NCBI GenBank assembly: GCA_050084515.1
Contig: CM114275.1
Location: 19,096,001 to 19,160,000 of the forward strand
Source: Blasia pusilla
Taxonomy: Eukaryota; Marchantiophyta; Marchantiopsida; Blasiales
Direction of reading: 5' to 3'
DNA: 64,000 bases
Below are positions 51,501 through 62,909 of the stretch, piece after piece. Under the pieces are notes generated by a model. The model saw only the letters and a program-made list of their open reading frames with translations. It did not search any database and was not told the DNA's origin. The translations under genes were made by a program, and so were the position numbers. Numbering within the stretch: the first letter of the stretch is position 1; the number at the start of each line of letters is the position of its first letter.

Positions 51501-53409
51501 TTCTCGAATTCATGCAGTGTAAAGACAGTGATAATTATTGGGTGAATATCATCTTTATTTTGAATTGCATCTACTTCTCTTGGAGTGCAGTTGAGGTAAT
51601 GGATCATGTCACTAGGATCGTCTGCATGAGAAGGCAAGAGGCTTGAGGCAGATCTATTCCAAAACCTTATCCAACAATACGTTGTCATCAGTCCAAGGAC
51701 GTTGAACCATAGTATAGTTTCGTGCGGCTAACAATAAACACAACCAGGAGTAAGGGTAAGGCGGAATACAGGTGGACATTTACTTTACCACAATGGGCAA
51801 AGAGAATTAACCTAAAGATGACGGAAGATCCATGCTTCCCCGTAAAGTGGAGAGAAGCAAAAGAAGCTCACCGATCACACTGTGCGCAGCATGAGCCTGA
51901 CGTAGAATGGCTGCGAGTCCCAGGTCACCGATCTTTACTTCTCCTTGATTCCCATTGACAAAAATGTTGTCGCACTTCAAGTCACGATGAATTATAGGAG
52001 GGTCGTGACTGTGCAGATACAGTAAACCTCGAAGTATTTGTCTTGCCCAATTCTTTACAGCCTTAATATCTACATGTCTGTGCCTCTTCCGATACCTGGA
52101 TCACATCCACCTTCAAATTAACAAATTCGGAAATAACAAACATACGTACTAAGGTCACATCGTTCCTCGTTCATAACATACCAATCGACAAGTGTGTGCG
52201 TTTACCGGCACTTGAATCCTACAACGAATAAATCATGGTATGGATTGCTGAAAGCCGAGCCTCGTTTAGGCCGCTACTCACTGTCTCAAAGTCCCGGACG
52301 TGAATATCTCTGTGATGAAATTCACTTTCTTGGTCTTGGTATCCACCCACGAATTGAAGAACTTGATGATATTTTTATGATTCAGAGTCTTCAGCAGGTG
52401 CACCTCGGAGTAGAGTCGTTCCAAGTCTTCCGGACTTTGCAGCACATCTTGAACTTTCACTTGATTCCAGGCAACTTCAATGCCATCGACTTCATCGAAT
52501 GCCCTGTAACTGTGGGATATTAAGGATACACCGAAAGAAGAAACAGCAGAACCTTCAAGAATCGAACACACTCAGCAAAAGAAGGCGCCTGCTAGGTCGT
52601 CACTAAAAGGATACACAGTCTTGAAAGCCCCCTTTCCAAGCACCTCAGGATACTGCGTCGACAGGATTTTAACAAGTTAGAGATGAGTACAAGTCAGAAA
52701 TGATTTCCGCATCCATACACCGTTCACATCGCCGACAACGGAGGAATTACGTGTTGGTAGAAAAAGCTTACTCCCTCGCCCGCAAGACAAACGCTCTCGG
52801 TGTATTGCATGCAAAAGGCAATCCACCTCAGCCTCCACTTTCCTGTGCCTAACCCCTTTACTGATGCTGTGGCTTCGAGATCATCAAAGGTGACAATTGA
52901 GAGGATGTACGGTGGTTCTGGCAAACCAAATTTTTCTACGAATCACCGAAAGCAATAAACAATACTTGATGAGCCCCTTCGGCACTCAGACATGCACAGT
53001 AGTTTCCAGGCCACGGAATTAGATGGGCCAAGACCAACGCGTAGCTCGGCACAACGGAAGCTGTCCGCGTACTTAAATGTCCACTACCACATATTCTGGT
53101 CGGAGCTAAGCTAATGACCGGCGACTGATTCATGTCATTTTCCGTCTCCAAAGCCATCAACTCCAACCATCAAAAGTCAAAACTCACTCGGTCATGGCCA
53201 CCCGCGGATCAATTCCCCAATCTACTGCCATCACCACACATAAACATCACCTTCAGCTACCAATTCAAGGAAAGTACAAAACTCACTCGGCCGTAGCGAC
53301 CCGTGGGATCAACTTCGACGAATTCCGAGAATTTTTCATTCTCTGTATCCTCCCGATGTTCACTTTCATTTGATCCAGCATCGGTGATTCCAGGCTTCTT
53401 TTCAAACAT
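48557..53409 (-). CDS. WNK: WNK (with-no-lysine) serine/threonine protein kinase
   Basis: Eight exons on the minus strand, 5' to 3': 53409-53287, 52652-52615, 52509-52282, 52095-51872, 51446-51289, 50615-50081, 49863-49144 and 48966-48557. They join in phase to ~811 residues, within the plant WNK range. The kinase domain (about 42-293) has GKGAFKTV with the relocated lysine in the glycine-rich loop. The usual subdomain-II lysine is absent (GIEVAWNQV), the defining WNK feature. The catalytic loop is [13 protein letters not shown], the metal motif IGDLGLA (DLG rather than DFG) and the APE motif TPEFMAPE. After it comes an OSR1-C-like regulatory domain at about 424-495 ([12 protein letters not shown], then [19 protein letters not shown] and [12 protein letters not shown]). 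The C-terminal coil includes [18 protein letters not shown]. Plant WNKs are linked to ion homeostasis, flowering and circadian signalling. The ATG at 53409 gives a short acidic N-terminus ending [11 protein letters not shown], as in relatives. Confidence 0.94.
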
Positions 53410-54770
53410 TCTCCCGTCGATCGGTGTACAACTTGGCGACCAAAGCCGGCAGTGACTCAGACGCTTCGCTGCGCCCTCGAGAAGGCTACACGCACGGCTG
53501 GATACAACATAAATACAACGCTGCTAACTCCGACGAATTTCAACTGAATCTCCCACATCTCAACCCTAGACGCGGTTAGATGCTCTTACTAATGGTTCAT
53601 AGCACTTCAGGCGGGTCGCACCCACCCACTACCCCCGCCCCCGCCTCCGCCCGCTTCTCTCTCCCCCTCTCTTTCCGCCTCACCCCGGCGGTCCTCCGGG
53701 TCCACGAAATCAGGAGCGGACGGGGTAATCAAGAGGCAACATGAGCCTCATCGCCCTCGCCCTCCCTTTCCTTCTGAGTCCTGACTCTCTTCACTAGTCC
53801 GGTTTCTTCCGCCTCCACGAAATCAGGACCGATGCATTAACAAGAACGACGAAATTAAGCGTCCATTGATCCAGCTCTCCCGGCACTCGGACCTGACCCC
53901 CGCGGCCCCGCGCCCCAACCCCCACCGCCTCCCCCAAAGGCAACGCCGCCCCAAGGCAATCCAACTTAAACTTTATGATCAAATTAAGCTCACTCTGATC
54001 GATGAGAACACGAGGCTGACGCTTTCCAGAGGTGCGTCAGTCCTTCGCCATTCTCTCCCGCAGTTTAAAAACAAAACAAAACAAGATTTATAAAAAAGAA
54101 AAAGAAAAACCTCTCGCAGTCCCGTAGACCCCAGCGGCAGTACGCAATGGTCGCAGACCGAGCAAAGCTAATTCTTCTTCTTCTTTTGGAGGCGGGAGGT
54201 AGGTAGCAAGTGAGGTAGGCAGGAAGGGAGGGCGGGACAGTTTGATTTCCACCTACACCCGGTTCTCTTCTACGTCACCACTCTCGATTCTCATGCAAAC
54301 CGATCGCAGACAGCGCCAGGGGCGGCAGCAGCAGCAAGGACGTCGTTCACTCTGGCGTAGAAGACAAGGATGGTTTGTCAAGGCGCTCCGGAAGCGCAAT
54401 TTGGCTGTGCGTGACGTATATGAAATACGCATCTGCTCGCAATCTCCGCAAGCGAGTCCCCAGTCGAGTGTCGTTCGAGTTTATCTCCCATCTTCTCCTC
54501 TGCTACCGCCGCTCCCTGAACGCTACCATGTCACATCCACCGTTCTCGTGGCGAGGGGAAGAGGCAGAAACGCCTCCATAGTATCTGGGTCAATTATTCG
54601 CTGCACCACGAGTGCAGTGGAATGTAAGGCAATGCAGGGCATCGCAGAGCACACACAAACAGAGGAGGCTGGACAGACTTATTCGAATTCGAATGGGGCT
54701 ACTTGTTATAAATCTTTATTATATTTATTCAAGTTCGAATCGGACCTATAGAGGCATTTTAAATCTTTTG
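53410..54770 (-). promoter_or_regulatory. GC-rich promoter/5' leader of the WNK gene
   Basis: CpG- and C-rich sequence at about 53600-54600, just upstream of the WNK start codon, with purine/pyrimidine tracts (AAAGAAAAAGAAAAA near 54095). A plus-strand frame at 54242-54751 is Gln/Arg-rich and low in complexity and is not called. No TATA box could be fixed. Confidence 0.45.
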
Positions 54771-54775
54771 CGTGG

Positions 54776-54922
54776 CATGTTGTAGGTTTAACAAAAGCTA
54801 ACGATTAAATTAAAGGGGACGGTTTCAGTGTGTATCGCATCGGGACCGGCTAGTCTATATTATTCGAGGCATGTGGTAGCTTTAACAAAAGCTAACAATT
54901 AAATTAAAGGGGATGGTTTCAC
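54776..54922. repeat. Direct repeat of ~54 bp, 92-bp spacing
   Basis: 54776-54829 and 54868-54922 share GGCATGT(T/G)GTAG(G/C)TTTAAC, AAAAGCTAAC(G/A)ATTAAATT and AAAGGGGA(C/T)GGTTTCA with very few changes. This marks the start of the repeat-rich right part of the window. Confidence 0.8.
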
Positions 54923-55971
54923 GTGAAAGGACAGGTTTCCTTTCTATGGGCATTTCTATGGATTTTGTATGCAACATGATTAGTCCTTTCACTCTCATGC
55001 ATGGCACTCCCACTAGTGTATTTGTAAATTAGAAAAAAATTCCCAAAGTCAAATGGGAGGTTTATAATGAGTATGCGGCCCTTTCCTTTGAGATGGGTAA
55101 CGGGGGGAGAAGAAAGTAATCAATACATGCGTGTAGAGGACACATGGATACTCTAGATGGCCAGGAAAAAAAACACAGTGAGAACCTATAGGGGCCGTAA
55201 AAGCCAATGTGTCTTACGGTCTCCGAAGTTTATTTGTTCTTATCGCCAAATAATAATAGAGGGATTGGATTGGTAGGAGTCCAATGTAGGCTTAACACAC
55301 TCAAGTGGGAATAAGATAAACCAGTGTATGAATTACCTCTTATAATTAGCTCCCGTAAGTGACTTTTAAATCAATTTTGAACAATCTTATTGACTGAGAA
55401 TGTGAATGATCCTATTGGCTAAAATTGCCAATAAAAGAAGAGTTTGCAAAATAAAGAGGCACTCTCCAAAGATAGATTAGGAGAGTCATATTTTCATAAC
55501 TTATACCTAGAAAATATGAACCCCCTATCCTACCAACGAACCCCTCCCCACGCTTGGAATCCAATTCTTGAATTTTGATTGCACTTCTACCTATCCATTC
55601 GCCTCCCCAAATAGGGACGGATCTCCTATTTGCCCTTTCTTTTTTTGATATCTCGACAAATACTTCAATCACGAAGATTCTCCCATGTATGGATTGCATG
55701 ACAACCCATAGAGGATGCATTCATCCTATCCCCATTAAGAAATAATGTCCCACCAAAGTGATGGGGGATGGAGGGATTTGTAAATGGCAGCTTGGCCCAA
55801 CCTTCTTACTACTTTAAGTAGTTCCTAACCCCCAACCAACGATCCCGCTATGATTCAAAGCGTTTAGGGTTTAGCGTTCAGGGTTTCCACAACAAACTCA
55901 TTCGCGCATGAAAGTATACGGCAATAAGCTTGTTGTGGAAATTTGATAAGATAAGAAGCCTTTGTCACATG
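54923..55971. other. AT-rich intergenic DNA, no gene seen
   Basis: No coding similarity. Telomere-like TTTAGGGTTTAG at about 55863 adjoins the LTR-like repeat that follows. Confidence 0.5.
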
Positions 55972-56580
55972 TGAGTAGCCGATAGGCCGAGATCTATCGT
56001 GGATAGGGCGTAGGAGCCAACGGACTATCTTGAGTGTAACTTTGTCCCATGGTATCGGATGAGGTTGTGGATAGGTCCATTTTGTCAAGAACATTGTTTC
56101 TAACAACTTTCCTGTTGAGGTCTTTCACAGCCGGACGACTTGTTGACCAGGTCACCCGCCCTTGGTAACTTGTGCGCGCAAGTTACCAAGGGTATGACTA
56201 TTTTTAGGGGAAGAGCCTTTTGGCTCTTCCCAACCCTATATAAGAGAGAAGGATGGCTTTCCTAAGCCATCTTTCTCATGTTGGGCTGTTGGAGCACCTC
56301 TCTTGTATGTGTGTGAGATAGGACTAGGGTGCTAGCGTCCGGATTCCTTAATAGCACAGGGTGGACGAGGCTTGATATGCCGATGTAGATTGAAGAGTGG
56401 AGTTTTAGACCGGATGTGCCATTTTTACTACTCTTTATTTTTGTTGTGTGATCTCCATGTATATGTATGAGTTGATTTTTGTACATGTGTGAATCGACCC
56501 GTGTGTGGGGAAGATCGATGTTGTGTGGTGTAGATGTGACCAACGATGTATGTTGTGTAGCGATATGTATGCGCACAACA
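55972..56580 (+). repeat. LTR-like repeat, copy A (probable solo LTR)
   Basis: 55972-56442 matches 59289-59756 closely. It starts TGAGTAGCCGATAGG. Features in order are a perfect 14-bp stem (CCCTTGGTAACTTG, 56159-56172 with 56179-56192), a 10-bp stem (GGGAAGAGCC, 56208-56217 with 56222-56231), a TATA box (TATATAAG, 56237-56244), and an 8-bp stem (GATGGCTT, 56252-56259 with 56264-56271). Sequence continues to ACAACA at 56580, so a TG...CA LTR of ~609 bp is possible. No Gag/Pol follows, consistent with a solo LTR. Confidence 0.65.
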
Positions 56581-57938
56581 CCTTCTTCTTTTGCTTTTTG
56601 ATTTTGGTGGATTGATTTTTTTTTTATTCCCTAGTATTCATTGTTCTAACATGGTGAAAATAAATTATCCTTTGAGAGAGGCCATTCCAACATTGAAGGC
56701 ACTCTATGTGTATCTTGATTATGGATTAGAGTGACTTGGTAGGGCACATCAAGCAACTCATGTCCTGTGACATAAATTCATCAACGTGTCTCAATATGGC
56801 TCCAAACTGTTCACCACATTCTTTTTCCTCCACTTTTCCTCAAGGCGACAAAGTTGGTCTCTCAGCTAGATTCCCTAGCCATTCCCTATGCTTAATAAGT
56901 AAGATGTCATGGATCCCACTACCTTTCGTGTTGTTGTATCCCTTTTTGTCTTTGTCTCCCTTTCTTTTGTCAGCTCCCACTATGGGGTAGGAAATAAGTC
57001 TCAGCCATAGTCTTTGCTAACGGACATCCCACGCGCAAGAAGGGTTTAGAGAGTTCTACTTGTTTTAGATTTAGGGTATTGAAACCTAATGAGAATGCCA
57101 TAGTTGTGCTTGGAAGCCCCCATAGCTATGGTACAAGGATCCAATTCCAAGCCAACTATAGATTGTAAGAAAAGATCGGGCATGGATCCTTTAGAAAAAG
57201 CACAACCTCAAGCATAGAACTCCTTGGTTTTAATGGATAGTGCTCTTTGCACATGGATTTTAACCCTCAAGGAGTTGCATTAGAAGAAATGTATGCTTTT
57301 TATGACTAAATTTTAAATGACTTCCCGAAAGAATAACTCAAACTGTGACTAAAATGGTTTAGTCATTCATTTTAGGGTTATGTTATTCATCTAGTTATTT
57401 GCCTATGACCCAAATAGTTAGCAACATCCCTTAGCCCTAAACAAGTCATATCTCCTCACTTATACTACATTTGTGAGTTATGAGCAAAGACATATGTTTT
57501 TAAGGATTTCATCCTCCAATCATATGACGTTTCTCATTTATTTTGGGAGAGAATTTGGTTTAGGCATTCCGTTATAGTGAAACATTGAGGCACTATTTCA
57601 TCAAGACCCTTTCCAACATAAACGGTCCTTATGTGGCCATATCAACATCTGGAAGAATACCCACATGGAATTTAATACAACTTCAAATTCTATGTCTTTT
57701 TATAATTTCTATATATTTTTTAATTTGCAATTAAAATATCCATTTTCCCTTTACAATTTCATGAGGTGGGAAAAAGTTCATATTTCTCATTAAAATTTAA
57801 CCTCCATCTGAAAATAAACATATGAGAAAATTTGTATGATTTAGTGTCTTTAAGCTAATTTGAGTGATGGGTCAATAAACGAGGAAGATCAATCATTGTC
57901 TTTGTCATGATCATTGTCTTTAAGTGGACATGTGTTAT
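56581..57938. other. AT-rich sequence, no gene seen
   Basis: No recognisable coding potential. It may be host intergenic DNA between nested retroelement pieces. Confidence 0.45.
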
Positions 57939-58512
57939 GCAAATCCACATCGTCATACAACATACATTGCCGACATACCATACTCACATACATACATCAC
58001 ATAGACGAGAGCATACACAAACACAAGTGTACCACAACTGAAATCCGTGAAAGACCTACTATCATAAAACACGTATAGAATCACATACAATCGAGCCAAA
58101 CCCACTCCATGATGGGAGAATCTAGGTCGAAGCTTGCGGGAACCACCATAGCCAAGAGCTCTACTCACTACCAAGGCTAACTCCCAACGCAACAGGCTCA
58201 ACTCAAAGAACTAACTGTTCTTTGAGTACACTCCACACTATATCCTCCAACCTAAGGGCGGGCCCTACTGGAAAAGTCACCCTCAAAAGAGTAACCCCCA
58301 ACCCTATGTATGGAACCGTATCCCTACCTAGATACTACGGCCCTACGTAAGGTATGGCCTCTACTAGCACACTCTACTCTACGACATAATCTGTATGGTC
58401 ATGAGAGCTGTCGTGCGAATCCACATCGTCATACAACATACATCGTTGATATACCATACTCACATACATACATAACATAGACGAGAGCATACACAAACAC
58501 AAGTGTACCACA
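57939..58512 (-). repeat. LTR-like region of the minus-strand gypsy element
   Basis: On the minus strand a TGTGGTACACTTGTG start follows a polypurine tract. A ~98-bp segment (58415-58512) recurs almost unchanged at 57939-58036, a 476-bp period. This suggests an LTR of about 476 bp followed by the start of a second copy. An 11-bp perfect stem with a 5-nt loop (ACTCAAAGAAC) lies at 58201-58227. Confidence 0.5.
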
Positions 58513-58527
58513 ACTCACCCCCCTAAC
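58513..58527 (-). other. Polypurine tract of the minus-strand gypsy element
   Basis: On the minus strand AGTTAGGGGGGTGAG immediately precedes the LTR-like start, the position expected for the second-strand primer of an LTR retrotransposon whose Pol ends at 58688. Confidence 0.6.
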
Positions 58528-58687
58528 TGGCGGTTAGGTCCTTCTAACTCCCAGGTAGCCCTATACATCTACTACATGCTATACACCTTCGTGGGTGCAC
58601 GAATCAGAAGGCCGGGTGCTAGGTTGCCCCATTGTTAGTCGCACATCTGTAATCCATATCATGCAAAGATCAAGTCATCTACCTCTC

Positions 58688-59280
58688 CTAAGTACATCGA
58701 GGACAAATCCACATTCCAGTAGGAACAACATCCATACGTTGAGTCAAACACATCATGTGCCAACCCCTAGAACACCGATCACACACCAACATACGGGCTG
58801 CGTTACCAGCAGACCCACACAACATGCACCTCAAGCTAGCACGTATCATGGCTAAGCTTGGGTCAACAGTACCATCCACATTTGGAAGATGACATGGAGC
58901 ACAATTACGCACATGGTTCTTCCAAAAAACTCTATCACGACCCTCCAACATGAGAACTCCAGAAGCTAACACCTCTTGCACTCGTAAAATAGTGTGGCCT
59001 ACCATCACATCCAACGTTGTCGGTGCAATCTCTTGCAAATAGACATAGTCCTCCACATGGAACCTACGAATCGATGGTCGATAACCTCCACCCCGAATGG
59101 TTGCATACCGCAACGTATCCCTGTGTTGAGCAATGGCAAGATTCTCAAAGGCTGTTGGCATAACTCTCCGAAAGAGCTCTGCCCGTTGAGAATACACTCT
59201 CATCCACATCTCTGGGTCATCAAGATTCACCACCTCACTAGAGTCCCGACGAATTGCTGCTAGCAAGTCTGGATCTTGGT
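58688..59280 (-). pseudogene. Gypsy-type Pol C-terminus ending in a PHD finger
   Basis: An open stretch of about 197 codons ending in a stop at 58688; its upstream end meets the LTR-like repeat at 59289. The first part resembles the region after the integrase core of gypsy elements (RRFHVEDYVYLQEIAPTT, IILRV-type strand HTILRVQEVLASG, FWKNHVRNCAPCHLP). The last ~50 residues form a complete C4HC3 PHD finger: CMLCG, then LVCDRCSRGWHMMCL, then GMWICPRC. PHD fingers usually bind histone H3 tails, so this may target integration to particular chromatin. It is truncated: no integrase core, RT or Gag of this element is seen upstream. Confidence 0.72.
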
Positions 59281-59288
59281 GTCATATC

Positions 59289-59756
59289 TGAGTAGCCGAT
59301 AGGCCGAGATCTATCGTGGATAGGGCGTAAGAGCCAGCGGACTATCTTGAGTGTAACTTTGTCCCACGGTGTCGGATGAGGTTGAGGATAGGTCCATTGT
59401 GTCAGGAACGTTGTTTTCGACAACTTTCATGAGGTCTTTCACAACCGAGTGACTTGTTGACCAGGTCACCCGCCCCTGGTAACTTGTGCGCGCACGTTAC
59501 CAAGGGGAGGGCTATTTTTAGGGGAAGAGCCTTTTGGCTCTTCCCAACCCCATATAAGAGAGGAAGATGGCTTTCCTAAGCCATCTTTCTCATGTTGGGC
59601 CGTTGGAGCACCTCCCTTGTATGTGTGTGAGATAGGACTAGGGTGCTAGCGTCCGGATTCCTTGATAGCACAGGGTGGACGAGGCTCGATATGCCGATGT
59701 AGATTGAGGAGTGGAGTTTTAGGTCGGGTGTGCCATTTTTACTTCTCTTTATTTTT
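59289..59756 (+). repeat. LTR-like repeat, copy B (3'-truncated)
   Basis: A direct copy of 55972-56442 with scattered changes. It keeps the second and third stem-loops (59522-59545 and 59566-59585) and a CATATAAG TATA-like word at ~59551. The first stem (about 59473-59506) has gained mismatches. It lacks the last ~130 bp of copy A and breaks off after a T run at 59756. It sits directly against the broken end of the minus-strand PHD gene. Confidence 0.7.
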
Positions 59757-61106
59757 ACATGAGAAAGATGTTAGGGGGCTGGTCGGAATTCGTTGTTTGT
59801 AGGTAGGCAAGCGAGTTGCCTTGGTCGGGAGCCCCTGGAGACGCGTGTGTTGCGGGTGTTTGTCATTTTTATGTTTGGAAGGCCGTGGGCGGAAGTGCTG
59901 TCCATTTTTCTCAGATTTTGTTGGTACGGATTGACGCGGGACAGCAGCCGAGTGTAGTGTACGGCGGAGCGTTGGGTGTACGCAAGTGAGGGTGTCGAGA
60001 GAGAGAAGAAAAGAGAGTTAGGGCTTGCAGCCTCCGGGGGCACTGATGGGCGTTTAGGTCGGCGGGCTCGGACAGACGGCGGCGGCGGCGGGCGGGACAA
60101 AGTGGGCAAATGGCGGCGACGGCGCGCCCAGTGGGAGGCGCAAGATAGAGCGCCCCCTCATGCATTTATTTCACCCCCCCATTTATTGCCCCTCCCCAAA
60201 AGTTGGGGAGGTCCATAGGGGTGTGGGCTAGGCCCCCCCGCATTTAGGGCCCAAGGGGCCCGCATAGGGCTGCAGGCCAAGTTCCCCCTCCAACGTGGTA
60301 GGAGTGGATGTAGCGAACGTGGTAGGACGGAGCATGGTCGATCTGTGTGCAATTGTAGCGAACGTCGTAGGACGGACGAGGTCGGTCCGGCAAACGCGGT
60401 TGCGCATGGGCAACGTGATGGCAGGGAGGATGTTGACGTGGTGAGTGACCGACATAGTTGGACAGCGGGCGTGACATGATGTTTTGGGGCGCGATAGGGC
60501 ATTGCGAGAGTTGACGATGGAGGGGCAGTGTGCATGATGCCGATGGGTTGTCCGCATCTGTTGACAACCCGTCGGCATCATGCCGACAGGAGGATTGACG
60601 TGTTGGTCGAGGAGAGTGTTGTGTTGCGGAGATTGTCATATCATGTGGAGACGTGCATGTTGATGGTGCAGTAGGTTGGAGGGCGTGATCAGGTTACCCA
60701 TTCGACTCCCTTTTCCCGCACTTGTTGTGTGTGATTGAGAGTGCTGGATATTGGGTAGTAGCTGGTGCTAGGTGGGTGCAGTGATGGTGACGAGTGTAGA
60801 TTCTTTTCATGTGTAGCATGTTGGTGGATATACGGCGGTTGCCGAGTAGGGGTCGCGTGTATGACCCGAGAGAGTGTCGCTAGGTTAGGTGAGCCCGAGT
60901 GTTGAGCGTGCGTGAGGCCGGGTATGTCATCACGAGATTGATGTTAGCATAGGTGAGTTAGTGAGGCGTGTGGGAGACTCTCGGTGAGTCTGAGTGCTTG
61001 AGCGGGTGAGACAGGGTTTGTCATCACGGCTTTCTTCTAGGGTTCGTAAGAACGGGGTAGTGCGAGCAGTAGTAGTGGTGTGACACGGAGTGGAGTGAGA
61101 TACTGA
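59757..61106 (+). other. GC-rich leader (possible 5' LTR and untranslated region) of the plus-strand gypsy element
   Basis: GC-rich, without genes. It may contain the 5' LTR from TGTTAGGGGG at 59769, with TATA-like CATTTATT near 60162 and 60180, but no second LTR copy is in the window to prove it. There are tandem GTAGCGAACGT(G/C)GTAGGACGGA units near 60310-60380, a 9-bp stem at 60191-60211, and a 20-bp near-perfect hairpin at 60533-60582. No initiator-tRNA primer site was found. Confidence 0.45.
60533..60582 (+). repeat. 20-bp inverted repeat in the retroelement leader
   Basis: CATGATGCCGATGGGTTGTC at 60533-60552 pairs with 60563-60582 across a 10-nt loop, with one wobble-compatible difference. 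It could be a packaging, dimerisation or regulatory RNA structure of the element. Confidence 0.7.
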
Positions 61107-62909
61107 GGGGTTACCAGTGAGGAGCTACCTCGACATCCATCCGTGGCTAGATTGTTATCACTTGACACTGGGTCTGGTGACGAGATCACAGACAGAGACA
61201 GTAGTACTTGGCAGGAGATGGACGACATGGGCCATCGGGGCATGCGTCGTTTCTCGGGTACAGTGGGCACCATCGACTTAGATGATTTTATCCAGGAGTT
61301 TGACACATGGTGCGACTTCCAGGAGATACGGACCCCGACACGGTTCAACCCTTTCATGGCATGGAAGGGGTTGTTCCAGCACTTGGAGGGTCCTCTGATG
61401 GATGACTACATGGAGTTTCGATCGCTATATTCCGTAGAGATCGATGCCTGGAGGATGTATTGGGCTCCAGGGTATGTGTCCACTAGTGGTCGCGAGGCAT
61501 ATGATGGGATTATGAGAGGAGAGAGACCCACACCATCAGCTTGGAGACTAGATGGAGAGGAGGGCAGTGAGACAGACGATGTGGCAGAGACCTCTCGTGG
61601 TAGAGGGCCACCCAGCTTCACCCCCACAGTGGAGTTCTTCCGACAGTTGGGGAAGAGCTACCAGGGCGTACGCACCAACAAGCTAAAGAGTCTACAGGAT
61701 TTTCAGCGACGATCGGGTGAGAGTCTGGTAGAGACATTCACACGGATGAGGAGGCTGATCATTGCTACGTTTGGAGTGACTGAGGCGCAGTCAGTCCAGT
61801 ATTGGTACGGGGTTCTGGATCGAGAACTACGGAGGAGAGTCCGAGATGCGGTGCCGATTCACACAACAAAGCCCACATTGAAGTTGGTCTTTGAGTTGTC
61901 TGAGCGTATTGAGCTCAACATGAGTGAGGAGCAGGTAATGACCGCTGGATTTTCTCGAGATTCGACGGGTCCATGAGCGACGGTGATCCCACAGTGCCCA
62001 CAAATGAGCACCAAGCATTCACGGAGCGGGGCGGGCAGTGTGCCTAGAGAGCAGGGCGGGTATTGTGAGCCTATGAGGCAACGACCCGTACCTACATATG
62101 TTGCCCAGCAGGGACCGATGTGGTCTTGTTGGACGTGTGGAGGGACCCATAGGCAGAGAGACTGCCCATAGCATGGAAGAGGACCACCAGCGCCTCCGAT
62201 TGCTCAGAAGCCACAGAGGATGGCCCCACCACAGCACCAGTGTGATCATTGCCACAGATATGGTCACACTAGGGATAGATGTTTTGACCTTCGCCAAGGG
62301 GCACGTCCTGAGGTAGGCCGAGGGCCTGGGGCCGGTCGTCTTGGAGGAGGTCGGGGAGTTCCTCCTGGACGTGGTGGTAGAGGACCACCACCAGCCAGAG
62401 GAGATGGAGCAGGAGCACCAGAGCCGGCACTTCTCTCAGGCATCGATCAGTTGGAGAAGAGGATTGCTACCATGACGATGATGCAGCTTAGGGAAGGCAC
62501 GGAGCTACGAGTAGCTAGTGTGACTCCAGCTTCTACCTCTTACCCTGACCCGGGTGAGGATCTTGCTAGTATGGGATTTATGTGTAGTGCAGCCCAGGTT
62601 GAGGCAGCTGCAGTGGTGACTCGGGGTGCTGCGAGAGGCACCGAGCCATCGAGAGGTGGAGTTGAGATTGACCCACCAGAGGGGACCGATGGGCGGCAGG
62701 CCAGGGTTCCACAGTCGTTCACATTGTTGGAGGCACTACACACACCATCGATGGTGCCTCGACGACCAACGGTGCCTACAGTTCAGGCACCTATGTCGAC
62801 GTCACAAGGTCGCCAACTCTATGGCGGCGGCGATGAAGTTGGTAGATATGCCAGCTCGACCGGCCATAGAGCGAGCACTCGTGACACATGGAGTAGTGTT
62901 ACTGGATAA
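61107..62909 (+). pseudogene. Gypsy-type Gag with two zinc knuckles
   Basis: One reading frame from about 61107 to 62909 with two internal stops, TGA at 61974 and TAG at 62169. The N-terminal part has the Gag capsid pattern (FMAWKGLFQHLEGPLMDDY, then LQDFQRRSGESLVETFTRMR and VLDRELRRRVRD). Zinc knuckles follow: CWTCGGTHRQRDC from 62127 (CX2CX3HX4C, a known gypsy variant) and CDHCHRYGHTRDRC from 62241 (CX2CX4HX4C). A Gly/Arg/Pro-rich tract follows. No ATG opens the frame at its start; the first in-frame ATG lies near 61218. A frame change near 62.8 kb leads to the protease. Confidence 0.85.

Noticed and set aside
54242-54751. 169-codon plus-strand frame upstream of the WNK gene
   Set aside because: Gln/Arg-rich low-complexity start, no recognised domain, in the promoter island of the opposite-strand gene.
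55864-56106. Minus-strand frame resembling one at 59238-59423
   Set aside because: The similarity only reflects the duplicated LTR-like repeat read backwards; the frame is not kept outside it.
60158-60639. Three overlapping minus-strand frames of 117-131 codons
   Set aside because: They lie in the GC-rich, tandemly repeated leader of a retroelement and overlap each other in different phases; His/Pro/Ser-rich composition from repeats.
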